Source of the DNA: Loripinus fragilis
Taxonomy: Eukaryota > Mollusca > Bivalvia > Lucinida > Lucinidae
Direction of reading: 5' to 3'
DNA: 64,000 nucleotides
Assembly (NCBI GenBank): GCA_964019695.1
Contig: OZ026522.1
Span: 21,382,477 to 21,446,476 of the forward strand
In this document: positions 46,375 to 56,795 of the stretch, piece by piece
Layout: the number at the start of each line of letters is the position of its first letter
Numbering within the stretch: position 1 is the stretch's first letter
Notes under the pieces: generated by a model
The model's database searches: none
Told to the model about the DNA's origin: nothing
What the model saw: the letters and a program-made list of their open reading frames with translations, nothing else
Program-made: the position numbers and the translations under genes

Positions 46375-46875
46375 AAGTCACTGGAGCGTGAAAATTAGGT
46401 CAAAGTCATCGGGAAACAGTGCGTGCTCGAGTATATCGAGGACAATTTTAATGCAAGGTAAGACATTCACGGCTATCATTGCTGCAGAAAAATTCACAAT
46501 TCCACGTAGATTTATGTTTGATAAAAGTAAAGAGAAAGGCAAAGATCAGGAATCGATACAATCATGTTCCACACCTGACGCGGGACACCGCATGGGAAAG
46601 ATAACACACAAGAGAACCAAGAGGTCAGTCCTTTCCAGCAGGTGATCACAAGGCTGCAATGAGCAGACAAGACAGCATACCAAAGACATTCATGCAACAC
46701 AAATAACAAGAAGGATCCTCAAAAGAAGCACCCTCTTGGAACAATATCACTGGAGCGTGAGCAGTAGCAATATGCCACTGGGTCACAGTAGGTCTTAGTA
46801 TGTGATCGAAGAGTATGTCGAGGCACAATTACAATGCAAAGTTTGACGCTCACAGCTATCGCGGCTGCTGAAAAA
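46375..46875. repeat. Direct repeat of about 120 bp, copies about 370 bp apart
   Basis: 'tcactggagcgtgaaaatta' at 46378 and 'tcactggagcgtgagcagta' at 46748. Shared phrases follow: 'gagtatatcgaggacaattt' / 'gagtatgtcgaggcacaatt', 'aatgcaa', 'cacggctatcattgctgcag' / 'cacagctatcgcggctgctg'. The intervening sequence and the 85-codon frame are unassigned. Confidence 0.65.
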
Positions 46876-47795
46876 CACACTTTAATATATATTTAATGTA
46901 AATTGTTGACTGGACGGGAGATCAGACTGACGGAAATTTGACGCCCTATCATGTATGCAATACTCTGCTACATGCGATTGTGACAAATTCATTAGATGAA
47001 TGGATTCTTTTTTGGCGTTGATTGGAGCATTTAAACATACATTGAATACCCTTATCAGACGCCACTTTCTTTGACTTCTGGTCTAGGTATGCACTGTTTG
47101 CCTATCTCACATAAAAATGACTCTGCATTCCATAGTGATATCTGACAGGGTTTCTAAATTCTCGTCTCAAATAAATTTCAAATATATGTGTCCCGTTTAT
47201 GCCAGGTCGATGCCCTGCAAATGGTGCATATAGATGGGGCATACTGCCCCATCTATATTCGCCGACTGCAGGGAATCGACTTGGCACCAGATAATTACAA
47301 CGCATCCCCCTAATACTAATAACGTGGCGTCTTGATACGCTGTTATCATCAAAAACAGGCTAGACGTTTACCATTAGTTCCCTTCATGTTAGAAAATGTC
47401 AGTTATTAGTTCTAAACAGTACATACGTATTTAGAGACAGGAAAACTTCTTCCCTGTATTCATAACTCCCCAGATGGCAATTTTGTCTTTAACCAATATC
47501 GATTGTTTGGTCCGTAATATCAAAGGCGTTCCGATGGCTAAAACTAATAATGTATCCGCAACAATAACAGTAACTATTCTCGATGCCAGCGAGGGCGTCA
47601 GACATTGTAAATTTCATCCATCTTCTCGTGAGATACTGTCAAACGCTAAAGCACCAATTGTGCACAGTATGCAATTGAAACAAACTCTGAATAAGCTGTC
47701 ATAATATCGAAGTGGCTATCACTTGAATATTCTTACACACAAAAAACATTTAGAATGAAAAGAAAATATCAAGTTGAAAACCTCTTAGCGTTATT
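46876..47795. other. Mostly unassigned; hairpin at 47228-47259
   Basis: 'atatagatggggca' and 'tgccccatctatat' flank 'tac'. 47040-47115 is a degraded relative of the hairpin repeat at 36490. The 76-codon frame at 47474 lacks a signature. Confidence 0.45.
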
Positions 47796-47799
47796 ATTT

Positions 47800-48020
47800 C
47801 ACTCCCAGATGCGACGGGTGTTAGATCCTTGCTTTATGGTGCATTTCTTAGTATCATTCTAGTTTTACAATCATATGAGGAAGTGAGAGCTGGTTGCTTT
47901 ATTTAAATTGTGTTCGAGGTGTCGTGTGACTGTCTATATTCTTTATCCCTTCCTTATGGTGCCGTTGGTGGCTCTGTGGTCTGTGAGTGTGGCATTTCCT
48001 GAACATACTAACTTGTTTGT
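47800..48020 (+). mobile_element. Tail copy of the RT-like retroelement, diverged
   Basis: 'tcattctagttttacaatca', 'gaggaagtgagagctggttg', 'gtggcatttcctgaacatac'. It matches the 13690-13870 order but is more diverged than its neighbours. Confidence 0.6.
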
Positions 48021-48119
48021 TTTTTGTTTGGTTTTTTTGTATATTGCTTTTTGTTGTTGTTGTTTTTGCATGAGAACAGCAAAGGCACAAACCAGTATGT
48101 CCATACACACGGTCTGATA

Positions 48120-48187
48120 AGCCAAGGGGTTGTCTGCAGTTGTGATTGTGGTATTTCCTGATCATACTCACTTACTATTTTTATATA
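48120..48187 (+). mobile_element. Short tail copy of the RT-like retroelement
   Basis: About 65 bp: 'ggggttgtctgcagttgtga' then 'tggtatttcctgatcatact' plus 'cacttactattttt'. The 5' truncation point differs from the adjacent copy at 47800. Confidence 0.75.
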
Positions 48188-48525
48188 GCTACATTTTGCT
48201 ACATGAAAAATGTCAGCTTGTCTCTGTACCTGAACAGACTGGATTGATTCATATCAAGTCACAAACTCTGTCGACCGGGTTTCTTGCGAGGATGCCTGGA
48301 TGAGTTCATAACCATTATTATCATGACTATATATCCATTGCATTAGATCAAATGAGAATGTGTATTGTCCACATACAATTGGCTAATCAAATATTACATA
48401 GGTTTAGAGAAGCATAAATCAAACATTTTATACCAGTGATTCCAGAGACAGCAGACATACAAAAGCTGTATTAGGTCATCCCATTTTAGGACGTCGTTGT
48501 GTCTGTTGGGTTTTTTGCAAATTTC

Positions 48526-48609
48526 CAGGTGACAAATAGTGTAGTCTCAAGACACATATCATGCCATCCAACAGGTAATGGGGTGGTTGAGAGTTTTAAT
48601 CAAGTTTAA
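48526..48609 (+). pseudogene. Retrotransposon integrase fragment
   Basis: The frame reads 'VVSRHISCHPTGNGVVESFN' and stops at 48609. The pattern H-P-x-G-N-G-x-V-E-x-F-N is the last catalytic-Glu region of integrases from Ty3/gypsy-like LTR elements. Only about 28 residues are recognisable; no LTRs or RT are seen nearby. It could also derive from another element that borrowed an integrase. Confidence 0.6.
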
Positions 48610-48701
48610 TCGAAATGACCGAGACACCGGAATGAACATAGTAAATGCAATGAGATGCTAGGTGGCGATGTTAACAATGTTTATCATGCAGCAGGAAACC
48701 C

Positions 48702-49082
48702 TTAACCCTTTGTATTCTGATGGATTCTCCCATGCATATAAATGCAATAAAGATGGGAGTATCCTTTGTATATCTTAAATGGTCACAGGTAAGAATTTCC
48801 AAATTATACAGAACAGAACAGAACAGAACAGAAATTTATTATGACTTTAGTATTAATCTATCATCATACTATAAAACATTGCAACAATTCAAGCTATCAC
48901 GTGAACAAGCACGCAAATGTCTCATTTCACACAATTATATTGCACTTCTGTCCCTGAAAAATGTTTCGAGCTTATCAAAAAGTGTAGACCATGATGAAAT
49001 GCCGCAATCTGCGGCATTTCATCTTAGGCCTCACTGTTTGCCAAAGTACATGTTTAGGGGTTTCCAGAATACAAAGGGTTAA
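48702..49082. mobile_element. TTAA-ended TIR element, 381 bp, with nested LINE tail and central hairpin
   Basis: The ends 'ttaaccctttgtattctg' and 'cagaatacaaagggttaa' are perfect complements including TTAA. That fits piggyBac-type targeting, whose ends usually start with C-rich sequence after TTAA. A perfect hairpin 'gatgaaatgccgca' / 'tgcggcatttcatc' lies at 48993-49023. The 120-codon frame through it is non-genic. Confidence 0.8.
48805..48920 (-). mobile_element. LINE 3'-end fragment nested in the TTAA element
   Basis: ACAGA units at 48810-48835 followed by 'aatttattatgactttagta'. Same tail type as 28110. The right border is uncertain. Confidence 0.5.
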
Positions 49083-49738
49083 TTACTTGAACTTTCACTT
49101 CATATTTTGTCATTTTATTATAAAAGTAATGGGACAGGAAAACAATTAGGAATTTTAGTCAAACGCTTTTGGGCGTTTTATGGAACATTATTATTAGAAA
49201 GTTTCAGCAGGCTGGCACAGATTTAAACAGTAGTATTAACCCAGTATTAGCTGTGTCCCTTGTGTACAATAATTATTACTCGTTGCTTTAACAATGAAGT
49301 TCACCATAGGGTCTTCAAATTCAGCTTCATTGCCAAAATGGGCAATATGGTGGGAATAAATAACCTCCTAGGATACATCTCATCTGGCACTGTTTTGTTT
49401 GCATGTGACTTTTTTGTGATTTTTGCATAAATTGGCTTTTAAAGCAATAGTTTTATGTCCTTATCCTCTATTCTTCATTCAGTTGTGTTTCAAAAGATTT
49501 TCTCAACAGGGTTATGAACAAGATTGTTTTATTTGGCATTTTTACCAACCAGTTCAAACGGTGACTAGATATGTGTATGTTTACAGATACCATTTAAAAT
49601 AGCATGTAGTTGCAGACCAGTGCACAAACAAATGTTTAGGTAAATACTGCGCAAACAAATGTTTGGCTAATCACACACTGACAAGAGTGCAACCAATTCT
49701 AACACTTCTGGTGTAGTTTGAGAGTAAAGTGCTGCTTT
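49083..49738. other. Unassigned stretch, possibly intronic
   Basis: No repeat recognised. It ends in a pyrimidine-rich tract before the exon candidate. Confidence 0.35.
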
Positions 49739-49754
49739 CTTTAATTTTTCTCAG

Positions 49755-50083
49755 CGTACGTATGCTTCTTGCTTTTCGTTAGTGTTCATCTTCTTCTTGG
49801 TGGCATGGGATCTGTGATGGTAGCATTACCTGGCCATTTTCGCTGGTTAAATAAGGAACATGTTTTCTACCTCCGGTGTGACATGGTTGGGAATCAACCT
49901 CATACCGTCCTAGATGAAGACGCGGTCAGAAACCTTAATGATACACTACAGAATAAAGCAAACAGCTACTATAATGACAGTAAATTATTAGCTGGGTGCA
50001 TGTTTGATTTGACATCTCCTGTTAATATCTCAGAGGTTAATATGCATGTGCTTGTTTTCATTGGATCCTGGAAAATGAACTAG
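49755..50083 (+). CDS. Candidate host exon or small gene with a membrane segment, unrecognised
   Basis: A good 3' splice-site context ('tttaatttttctcag') ends at 49754, and an open frame runs through to a stop at 50081-50083. It begins 'YVCFLLFVSVHLLLGGMGSV', a hydrophobic run suited to a membrane anchor or signal. It continues as a balanced polar region with 'YLRCDMVGNQPHTVLDEDAV' and three N-glycosylation sequons (NDT, NDS, NIS). A weak donor-like 'gag|gttaat' lies near 50035, so the true exon may end before 'NMHVLVFIGSWKMN'. The first in-frame ATG is at about 49808. Composition looks coding and no repeat overlaps it until 50078. I do not recognise the family. Confidence 0.4.
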
Positions 50084-50480
50084 ATCTTATGTACGTTGTG
50101 TCTGGCTGTCAATTCTTTAAAGACATCTGTCATTGACAGAAATCACGATTTTGCTGCTTCTGGGGTTGTAAAGTCACAATCGTTTTCACAACGGCGGGTC
50201 ATAAACACAAATCATGAAAACACAGTCCTCGACACCATTTTTGTTATTGAATGTTTCAGCGGAAGCAACCTGGAGCAATGAACTAGTTTTCATAAAGGAA
50301 TTAAGTGGGAACTAATGTTTCAGCGGCAATGAACTAGTTTTCATGTACATTGTGCCTGGATGACAATAACAGAACGCCAGTTCTTCCTTATTGGCGTCTC
50401 TCATTGACAGGAATCACGATTTTGCTGCTTCCTGGTTGTGACGTCACAACTGATCTCATAGCACAATAACACAATCTCGA
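50078..50480. repeat. Direct repeat pair of about 150 bp
   Basis: 'gtacgttgtgtctggctgtc' ... 'cattgacagaaatcacgatt' plus 'ttgctgcttctggggttgt' at 50092-50170, and 'gtacattgtgcctggatgac' ... 'cattgacaggaatcacgatt' at 50345-50440. Between them 'aatgaactagttttcat' is also duplicated (50277, 50328). Confidence 0.65.
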
Positions 50481-50539
50481 ATATAATCGCCTCAATATCA
50501 GCACAATCTTTTTTTTTCAGAACTGTGAATATCTAATAG

Positions 50540-50745
50540 GCCTCGGCGCGAGAAAATCTGACTTTGTTGCATGCGAACAACAAATGCGCAGACCATTCGC
50601 GCAGTCTGATCAGCGCATTTGTTATTCGCTTACTGAAAAGTGTCATAACTCCACTTTCTACAAGCTAAATTTCAAGATTCTAGCTAGTCTTTGTAGCTGA
50701 GCAGAGTGATTAGAGCTTTACTTGATAAAAAACGAAGACTCGAAT
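50540..50745. repeat. Hairpin-bearing dispersed repeat (partner at 9290)
   Basis: 'gcgaacaacaaatgcgcaga' against 'gcgcatttgttattcgc' with 'cagtctgatca' in the centre. The downstream 'ctagctagtctttgtagctg' is shared with 9405-9435. Confidence 0.65.
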
Positions 50746-51380
50746 TCTCTTGACGAAGACCAATTATAAGCGGGTTTCTAGATGAGCACAATTGGCGTCA
50801 TTCCTTCTAATCACAAACATAACCCCAGCCTGCACAATGCGTCGGGCCACCTTCGGCCCGCCAGCTCTATAGAGGGCTGATGGTGGTACACTTGGATGGG
50901 CCTCGTCGCTAGTAAACCTGTCTTCGGTTGTTTCCGACCGGGTCATACCTCAACCAGCCTGCTCGGCAACAGAGACTATCTAGGATTATTTTTAAAAATC
51001 GCTTGAAGCAAGTGTAGATATGATATTGACTGGCAATAAGCGCGGATGCGTAGGCTGATCTAGCAACCCCCGAAGACGGGATTTCTCGCGTGACGTGGCA
51101 AAAATGATCATGGGTTCTTTTTTTTAATGATTGCAGGTCTTCTCCGTGCTAGACCGCGTTATGCATAAGTGATAGCGATCAAAATTTATACGCATTGAGG
51201 AATATCGGCCCAGGGCTCGAAAATAACACTCGTCCGCTCGTATTCACGAGCGCCAAGTGAAACTATTGATATTTCTAGTGAAATGTAAATTTTTCCATAT
51301 ATAGGGTTACCAATGCAGGGCAAGTGCCTATTTTAAGATATTTCGAGGCCAGCTGGTTGCGAGGCCTTATTGGTATCCTG
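50746..51380. other. Unassigned stretch
   Basis: No gene or repeat secured; 'cactcgtccgctcgtattca' near 51225 is a motif I associate with a bivalve dispersed repeat, from memory only. Confidence 0.3.
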
Positions 51381-51389
51381 GGTCAGGTG

Positions 51390-51603
51390 TAGACTGGCAT
51401 CAGTCCAGTAAATATATATAATTACATTTATAATAATATTGACTATGAAAAAAATCGTCTAAAAATTCTATCCTCTCTGAGAGTCAAATTTACTGATGTC
51501 CAAGCCGAGAACTTCTACTTCCAAGTAAAGTTTATAAATTGCTATCTTAGAGAGATTATCAGTTTTACTAAAAAAATTGACATTAAAGACTGGGGCCAGT
51601 CTA
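51390..51603. mobile_element. 214-bp TIR element, TAGACTGGC ends, perfect 9-bp target duplication
   Basis: Ends 'tagactggcatcagtcc' and 'gactggggccagtcta'. Flanks 51381-51389 and 51604-51612 are both 'ggtcaggtg'. The interior 'cttagagagattatcagttt' and 'caagtaaagtttataaattg' match the copy at 56796. Confidence 0.95.
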
Positions 51604-52413
51604 GGTCAGGTGTGGTAATTGATTGCTTTGCCCTCTTTCTTACTTCGAACTCCAGTATGGCCACTTGGTCGTTCTCTCTACATTGTTGATTCAGCAAGGC
51701 AGTTGACAGTTACTGGTTAAAATATAATTTTACTACAAAAAACTCGACATTATGTGACCCTATGAATGCTAATAAGTACCATATCAGCCAAACTTCGATG
51801 GTCCAAGTTTTCCTGTTTACTATATCCGTATTCATTGAAAATGTATCTTTTCTTGTGGCCCAATTAATCCTAATCTCCGATGGAATAAAGCATGTCTTGC
51901 AAGTCCAGATAGGAAGACATAAGTATGAAATATTTTCTCATTTTTCAACCCAAAAATTGTTGTGGGTACTCAACAGAACCGTCTCGAACGAGACGGTTCT
52001 TTTGAGTACTCACATAATAAGTTTCAAACTGATAGATAAAGAAATCACCATACTTATACCATCTAAACCATTGTTTATCTGGTGCTTAGGATTCTTGGAG
52101 TTCTGATATTCCGGTGCCAATGCCTAACTTGATTACCTGGCTATAACTAGAGATATACCCTTTCATTCATGATTTCCTGAAATCGTTTCAAGCGAATTAA
52201 TAAAAGATCAAGTGGCGTACATACTCTGATTATTCGGACATATTGATTCTAGGTTGCGACCCAGGAAAAGCTGTGCTCTCAAGTGGCCGTCCAAGTTCTT
52301 ACACTATATAGGACTGTCAGGGACACTCCTCCAGTAGTTAAACGGATAATATCAATATGCACCTGTCTACTGCAACAGTGCACCCCACGACATCAAGATC
52401 TTTAAAACATATA
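51604..52413. other. Unassigned; hairpin at 51967-52012
   Basis: 'gggtactcaacagaaccgtc' plus 'tcg' and 'cgagacggttcttttgagta' form arms of about 23 bp. A 114-codon frame at 51762 passes through the hairpin and is not called. Confidence 0.5.
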
Positions 52414-52989
52414 TACTCATGCTAATAAAAAGAAGGCCACCCCAATTCTCCGGTTTTATTGAAAATAAATACAGACATGAAAATGCTTTAATTGTAAATT
52501 TATATATTGTAAGTCATATTTTGTATGACCACCACCTTTATGAATGCCTTTTGTGAGGCGTTTCGCAAGCTCAAAATAAGCCTCGGGTTAAACCCCACCC
52601 TTCGTGAAATGCATTGGCATTTTTCAATTATCTTGTGTTTAAATTAAGGATATGTTACAGATGGGTTGCGATACAACCATGTATCTGCCAGCCTAGAAGA
52701 TCCCAGGGGTGGCCAATCAGAGATTGATTGGGACCTGAAAGGCCAGTCAAGGGGGTATGACATGGCCAGCTTGCAAACAGTTCCTTGCCAAGTTGCCACA
52801 TTGCAGGTATGCTGGTATTGTCTTGCTGGAAGAGAGAAATGTTTCTAACAGTCTGATAAGTTTGTAGGTAATGTGGGTGAAGGACTTCATCTACATAGCG
52901 TTTGGCTGTAAGTGACCCCTGTATTACTATGCAAATTAAACGAACCTTATACAAAGCTCACGGTGGCCTTCTTTATTTTAGCATGAGTA
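52414..52989 (-). mobile_element. Internally deleted Tc1-like element, 576 bp
   Basis: TIRs 'tactcatgctaataaaaaga' plus 'aggccacc' and its complement 'ggtggccttctttattttag' plus 'catgagta', with TA dinucleotides outside both ends. Minus-strand coding remains at 52954-52655 identify a Tc1 transposase. Full Tc1 elements are about 1.6-1.7 kb. Confidence 0.9.
52655..52954 (-). pseudogene. Tc1 transposase C-terminal remnant
   Basis: The frame contains 'GSLTAKRYVDEVLHPHYL', then 'ISLFQQDNTSIPAMW', where the usual motif is a catalytic Asp in 'QQDNARPH'. It then shows 'LTGLSGPNQSLIGHPWDLLG', a decayed form of the 'SPDLNPIEHLWD' region. The second catalytic Asp is readable; the third-residue region is frameshift-like or substituted. 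The N-terminal DNA-binding half is deleted. Confidence 0.8.
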
Positions 52990-53600
52990 TATATAACCAG
53001 GGTATTTCTATACATTTGTATAGAAAGTCCCTGATATAACGCACATAACTCATTGACTGGGCTCAGCCTCGATGTGTACCCGTCCACTACAACAGTGCAC
53101 CCGACCACTGAGGACAGTGCCCGCGATCAAACCTATAGCGCATAGAACACATCGACCAGGACAGTTACGGGCCATTGCAACTTCAGAGTGGTTCTTTGGT
53201 AGATTTTGGACTGAACACAGGCAGCTGTCAGCCAGCGGCAGCAGAAGAAGCATTTTAATACAGATGGAACATAACCTAAGCACACAATTTAAATATTGGA
53301 ACCATAAAATTATATTTTATTGAGCTTCCCAATTTCAGTCGGTGCACTGGATACGGTATCATAACACACGAAGAACTGGGAATGGAGAAGATGCTTTGAC
53401 CGGGCTAGGAGGTCAGGTTCCTATGAATTAGTTTACCATCTTTCTTTCGTTCAATGAGAAGAAATATTTTCAATTTGGAAATCATTTACCCGAATGATTG
53501 TTTATACAAATACATGTATAATTATGGTCATCTAGCTAGTGGGGCTAGATGCCTTACGGTTTACTCAACTACTCCGTCTTATTTCATGCCTGATATATAT
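52990..53600. other. Unassigned; short similarity across the Tc1 insertion
   Basis: 'gtccactacaacagtgcacc' near 53083 resembles 'gtctactgcaacagtgcacc' near 52364, on the other side of the Tc1 element. It may be two copies of an older repeat. No gene is supported. Confidence 0.35.
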
Positions 53601-53663
53601 GCGAACAGCGAAGACTCCGGCGAGCCTGCAATTTGCAGGCTCGTCTGCGTCTTCGCTAGTCGC
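53601..53663. repeat. Hairpin, variable-arm group
   Basis: The inner perfect arms 'gagcctgcaa' and 'ttgcaggctc' flank one base. Outer arms 'gcgaacagcgaagact' and 'cgtcttcgctagtcgc' pair imperfectly. Confidence 0.75.
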
Positions 53664-53915
53664 AAATCCGATTAGCACAACGAGCTGTCGCAAATGGATT
53701 GAAACAGACCCAGTGTACAAAAATTCTGGACCATGTTTAATGTGGAATTCCAGATTCATATATTTAAGGTAAATAAAGCCCACAAAAATAGCACCTTAGC
53801 AGCATGATATAAAATGTTGATAATCGTAGAAAAGGGACCCTTCACGATAATCGTTTCACCCAGCTACCTAGATCACGTTATTATGATATCGAAATTCCTG
53901 AAGACCACAGTTGCT
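53664..53915. other. Unassigned short stretch
   Basis: Nothing recognised. Confidence 0.3.
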
Positions 53916-53917
53916 CC

Positions 53918-54010
53918 CTTTATAGAGGGCCGGACTCGTGACCAAGGTGTAGCGGGTTCGAATCCCATTCGCGGTGTGGTGGTGCGTCTGGAATTGGCCC
54001 GTCCGGGCAG
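53918..54010 (+). mobile_element. Possible tRNA-like SINE head
   Basis: A consensus RNA polymerase III B box 'ggttcgaatcc' lies at 53955-53965. An A-box-like 'tagagggccgga' is about 30 bp upstream. The acceptor arms do not pair, so it is not a functional tRNA. Confidence 0.4.
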
Positions 54011-54279
54011 ATGCGGTCCCTTTTCTGCTTAAATGATACGATTCCTGTAAGTCTTGGATTCAGCGCTTATCTTCTGATATCTCGCATGCTTCCGTTTCTC
54101 AACAGATCTACAGATGTACCCTGTACGGGAGATAATTTCCGGCATATTCTAAACGATTGAGTGGAGTGATCATTTTTTCAGCTGTGGACTAGACTGAACT
54201 GGACTTCACTGGGATGAAATACTGTGAAAATCCACGCTTAGGTGGCTTTGTTTGTTTTTTGTCTGATTTGATTCTTTAC

Positions 54280-54442
54280 GTCCCATCAACAATCTTTCAG
54301 TTCTAAAGGGACGGGTCTTCCTGGGTTGAACTAAGCTAGGATTAATGTTCCTGCTCTAGGACACAACGCAGTGACGCCGGTGAGGCTCGAACCCGCGGCC
54401 CCTTGGTCTCGAGTCAAGAACTCTACCACTGAGTCACTGCGC
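54280..54442 (-). mobile_element. tRNA-derived SINE, minus strand
   Basis: On the minus strand the head runs 54442-54367: 'gcgcagtgactcagtggtag', B box 'ggttcgagcct', and closing 'tcactgcg', complementary to 'cgcagtga'. The body begins 'ttgtgtcctagagcaggaac', the diverged counterpart of the plus-strand SINE at 43487. A proposed end near 54280 is approximate. Confidence 0.75.
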
Positions 54443-54484
54443 TCCCGCATGCATGCTGGTGCAATAAGCAAGTTGTATATGTAA

Positions 54485-54665
54485 AAGTTTTACCATGGGT
54501 TGTCCGCCTGTACGTGGAGATAATCCACGAGCTTTAGCGAGTTAATTATCTTAAGTACGCGTGGACAAACATGGTATAACTATTTATACCTACCACTACA
54601 TCACTGTAGACCTTGCAAATCACGTGATGTTTCTTTATAAAGTTAGTAAGGGTGGTGTAAAATCC
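54485..54665. mobile_element. Foldback element (partner at 23780, opposite orientation)
   Basis: 'ttaccatgggttgtccgcct' plus 'gtacgtggagataatccac' and the right arm 'taattatcttaagtacgcgt' plus 'ggacaaacatggtataa', followed by 'tagaccttgcaaatcacgtg' and 'agttagtaagggtggtgtaa', the complement of 23785-23840. Confidence 0.7.
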
Positions 54666-55940
54666 ACTCGCTTAAAACGTTTGTTGATTATCTTTCAGTA
54701 CATACGCACAAACAATTCATTGATTGTGTATGCATGTATTTGTCAGTTATTGACGACTGTCCAACTGCAGTCAGGTATGTTGCAGAACCGGAACTGGAAC
54801 ACACAACCCTGCTAAAAATAGGGTTCACAGGTTTGATTTCTGGTGTCTCCAGTCTGTATTGCCATTGCTCTTGGAGGGGAGAATTCACAGAAATGCTTCA
54901 ATAACCCGAATTTGTCTCCCCATAAATTTAGTACGGCTGGATTTGGTGTAATTAATACAAGACGGAGAACAATAAACACAATCTAATCTCTGAAAAAGAA
55001 ATTAAATCCTGTCAGCTGACCGAATGATTTAAACAAATGAGACAATGAACTAATTAAAATTCTGAATTTAAGTTGAGCCACTCTGATAGAATCATCAGGG
55101 GTATGTATAAACACATTCGTGTCAACCCATGGATCTTGGATATTTATAAAGCTGCACCACAAAAGATATATGATTGTGAAACACATAGCGAATAGACAAT
55201 ACTCAGATGATACTGTGCAGATGCACAGTCTGATCTAAGCATCGTCCGTTCGTATCGTCGCAAGTTTCGTTTTACCGAGGCCCGATCTGATTAATTAAAC
55301 AATGAACACTATTAGATGCCCATATCTCTCATTCGAATTTATTGTTTTATTGTAAAAAAAACCTATCTGATCCGCAGGTAATGTACACGAGTACAAATAC
55401 ATTTCAACAAAGAGATTGCAAAAAATAATGTTAATTCAAAATAATCGATTTCAGCAACGATTAAAAATAGCTTTGATGAGCAGCTGTTTTGGATGCATCT
55501 GCTCGAGAGCCTTCCGCGCACTCAGCTTCGCCTTTGTGACTCTTTTCAGTAAATTAGCAGATTAAAGCGTTATGCACAATGAAATGGCATGTCTGAATTA
55601 TTCACAGAACATTACCATTTTCTGCTCTTCTAAAAAGCTTTTGTTCTGAATAGAATCAAATTTGAAAAATATGAAGCTTAAGAAAAAATGCAAAATCCTA
55701 TTACAGGCCCAGGAGGGCGGGCCTTTGTTGTCTGAAGCAAAAAGGCCAATGAAAAAGAAGTAAAAAAAGGTATGGAACACATGCTGTTGATTCAGTTCAA
55801 TATGATTAACCCTTACCATGTTGGATATTTTTAAATACATATTTTATATGCATGTACTACACTCTTCCCAAATGTTCACCTGATTAACTCACATAACTCA
55901 TATTATTAACATGTATTTAAACTTCATTGGAAAACATTGT
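54666..55940. other. Mostly unassigned
   Basis: A degraded hairpin-like segment at 55208-55250 ('actgtgcagatgcacagtct') is the only structure noted. No gene is supported. Confidence 0.4.
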
Positions 55941-55941
55941 T

Positions 55942-55979
55942 GATTCTGATCAGCTGGCTGAAGCCAGCTGATCTGAATC
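55942..55979. repeat. Hairpin, 18-bp arms
   Basis: 'gattctgatcagctggct' and 'agccagctgatctgaatc' around 'ga', one mismatch. Confidence 0.8.
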
Positions 55980-56635
55980 TACAGTGTTTTCAAAATGTCA
56001 AAAAGTTTAATCCGGGTGGTTCAGCAGGGCAATGGCTGAGATTGACAATTACAGGTTTTTCGAGTTGTCATTTCACGAGTTAACGTATAATGTACAATAA
56101 GGACAATATTCATAAAGATGCTGACTGGGTTGCTATGCGTACATGTATATAAATGTGTACATAAAACATATTTCGGTAGATCTATTTGATTTTTTAATAT
56201 ATAAACTCAACAGGACAGAGGCTTAAAAGCAACATTCGGTGAGGCGAACAAAGTATTATTACAAACTCCGTGGCAGATGGAGACAGTGCAACGACACGTC
56301 ACAATGACGTAGACACGTCACATGAAAAACGAGCTCATAGCAGATGCGGGCGAGGTAGTTCTAGATCAGGAGGTGCTTTATGTATCTGACCAATCTATGG
56401 TATAGTCGTCCCTTGACAAGATGGTTCTAATCGCATGTATATTTAAGTGTAGCTATAGTTTTTGCGCGTCGATCCAATTTTTACTGCTTAGCTTCTAATA
56501 CAAGGCTATCGATATCATTAACTTTGTAAAGCCTTTTCTAAATTCTGCCATAGGCAATCAGGCATGCTTTCGTTCTCATTCTAACCTTATTGGTTTATAT
56601 TGTATATGAATGTACAAAGTTGAATAAAGGTGTTT
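55980..56635. other. Unassigned stretch
   Basis: Nothing recognised. Confidence 0.35.
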
Positions 56636-56795
56636 AAACAAAATACAACGTTGGTTTAAAGCTCTTCTGCAACAGAGCAGAGCCAGTAATTCATGGTGAT
56701 TTAGTTTATAATTCCAAAGGATCGTTGGAAAGCCTAATTTTACTGATCAATTCAAAAGGTTAATCAAACTTTATAAAACTGGGATGTAACGTGGT

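Noticed and set aside
53918..54010. Functional tRNA gene
   Set aside because: A consensus B box is present, but acceptor and anticodon stems cannot be formed convincingly.
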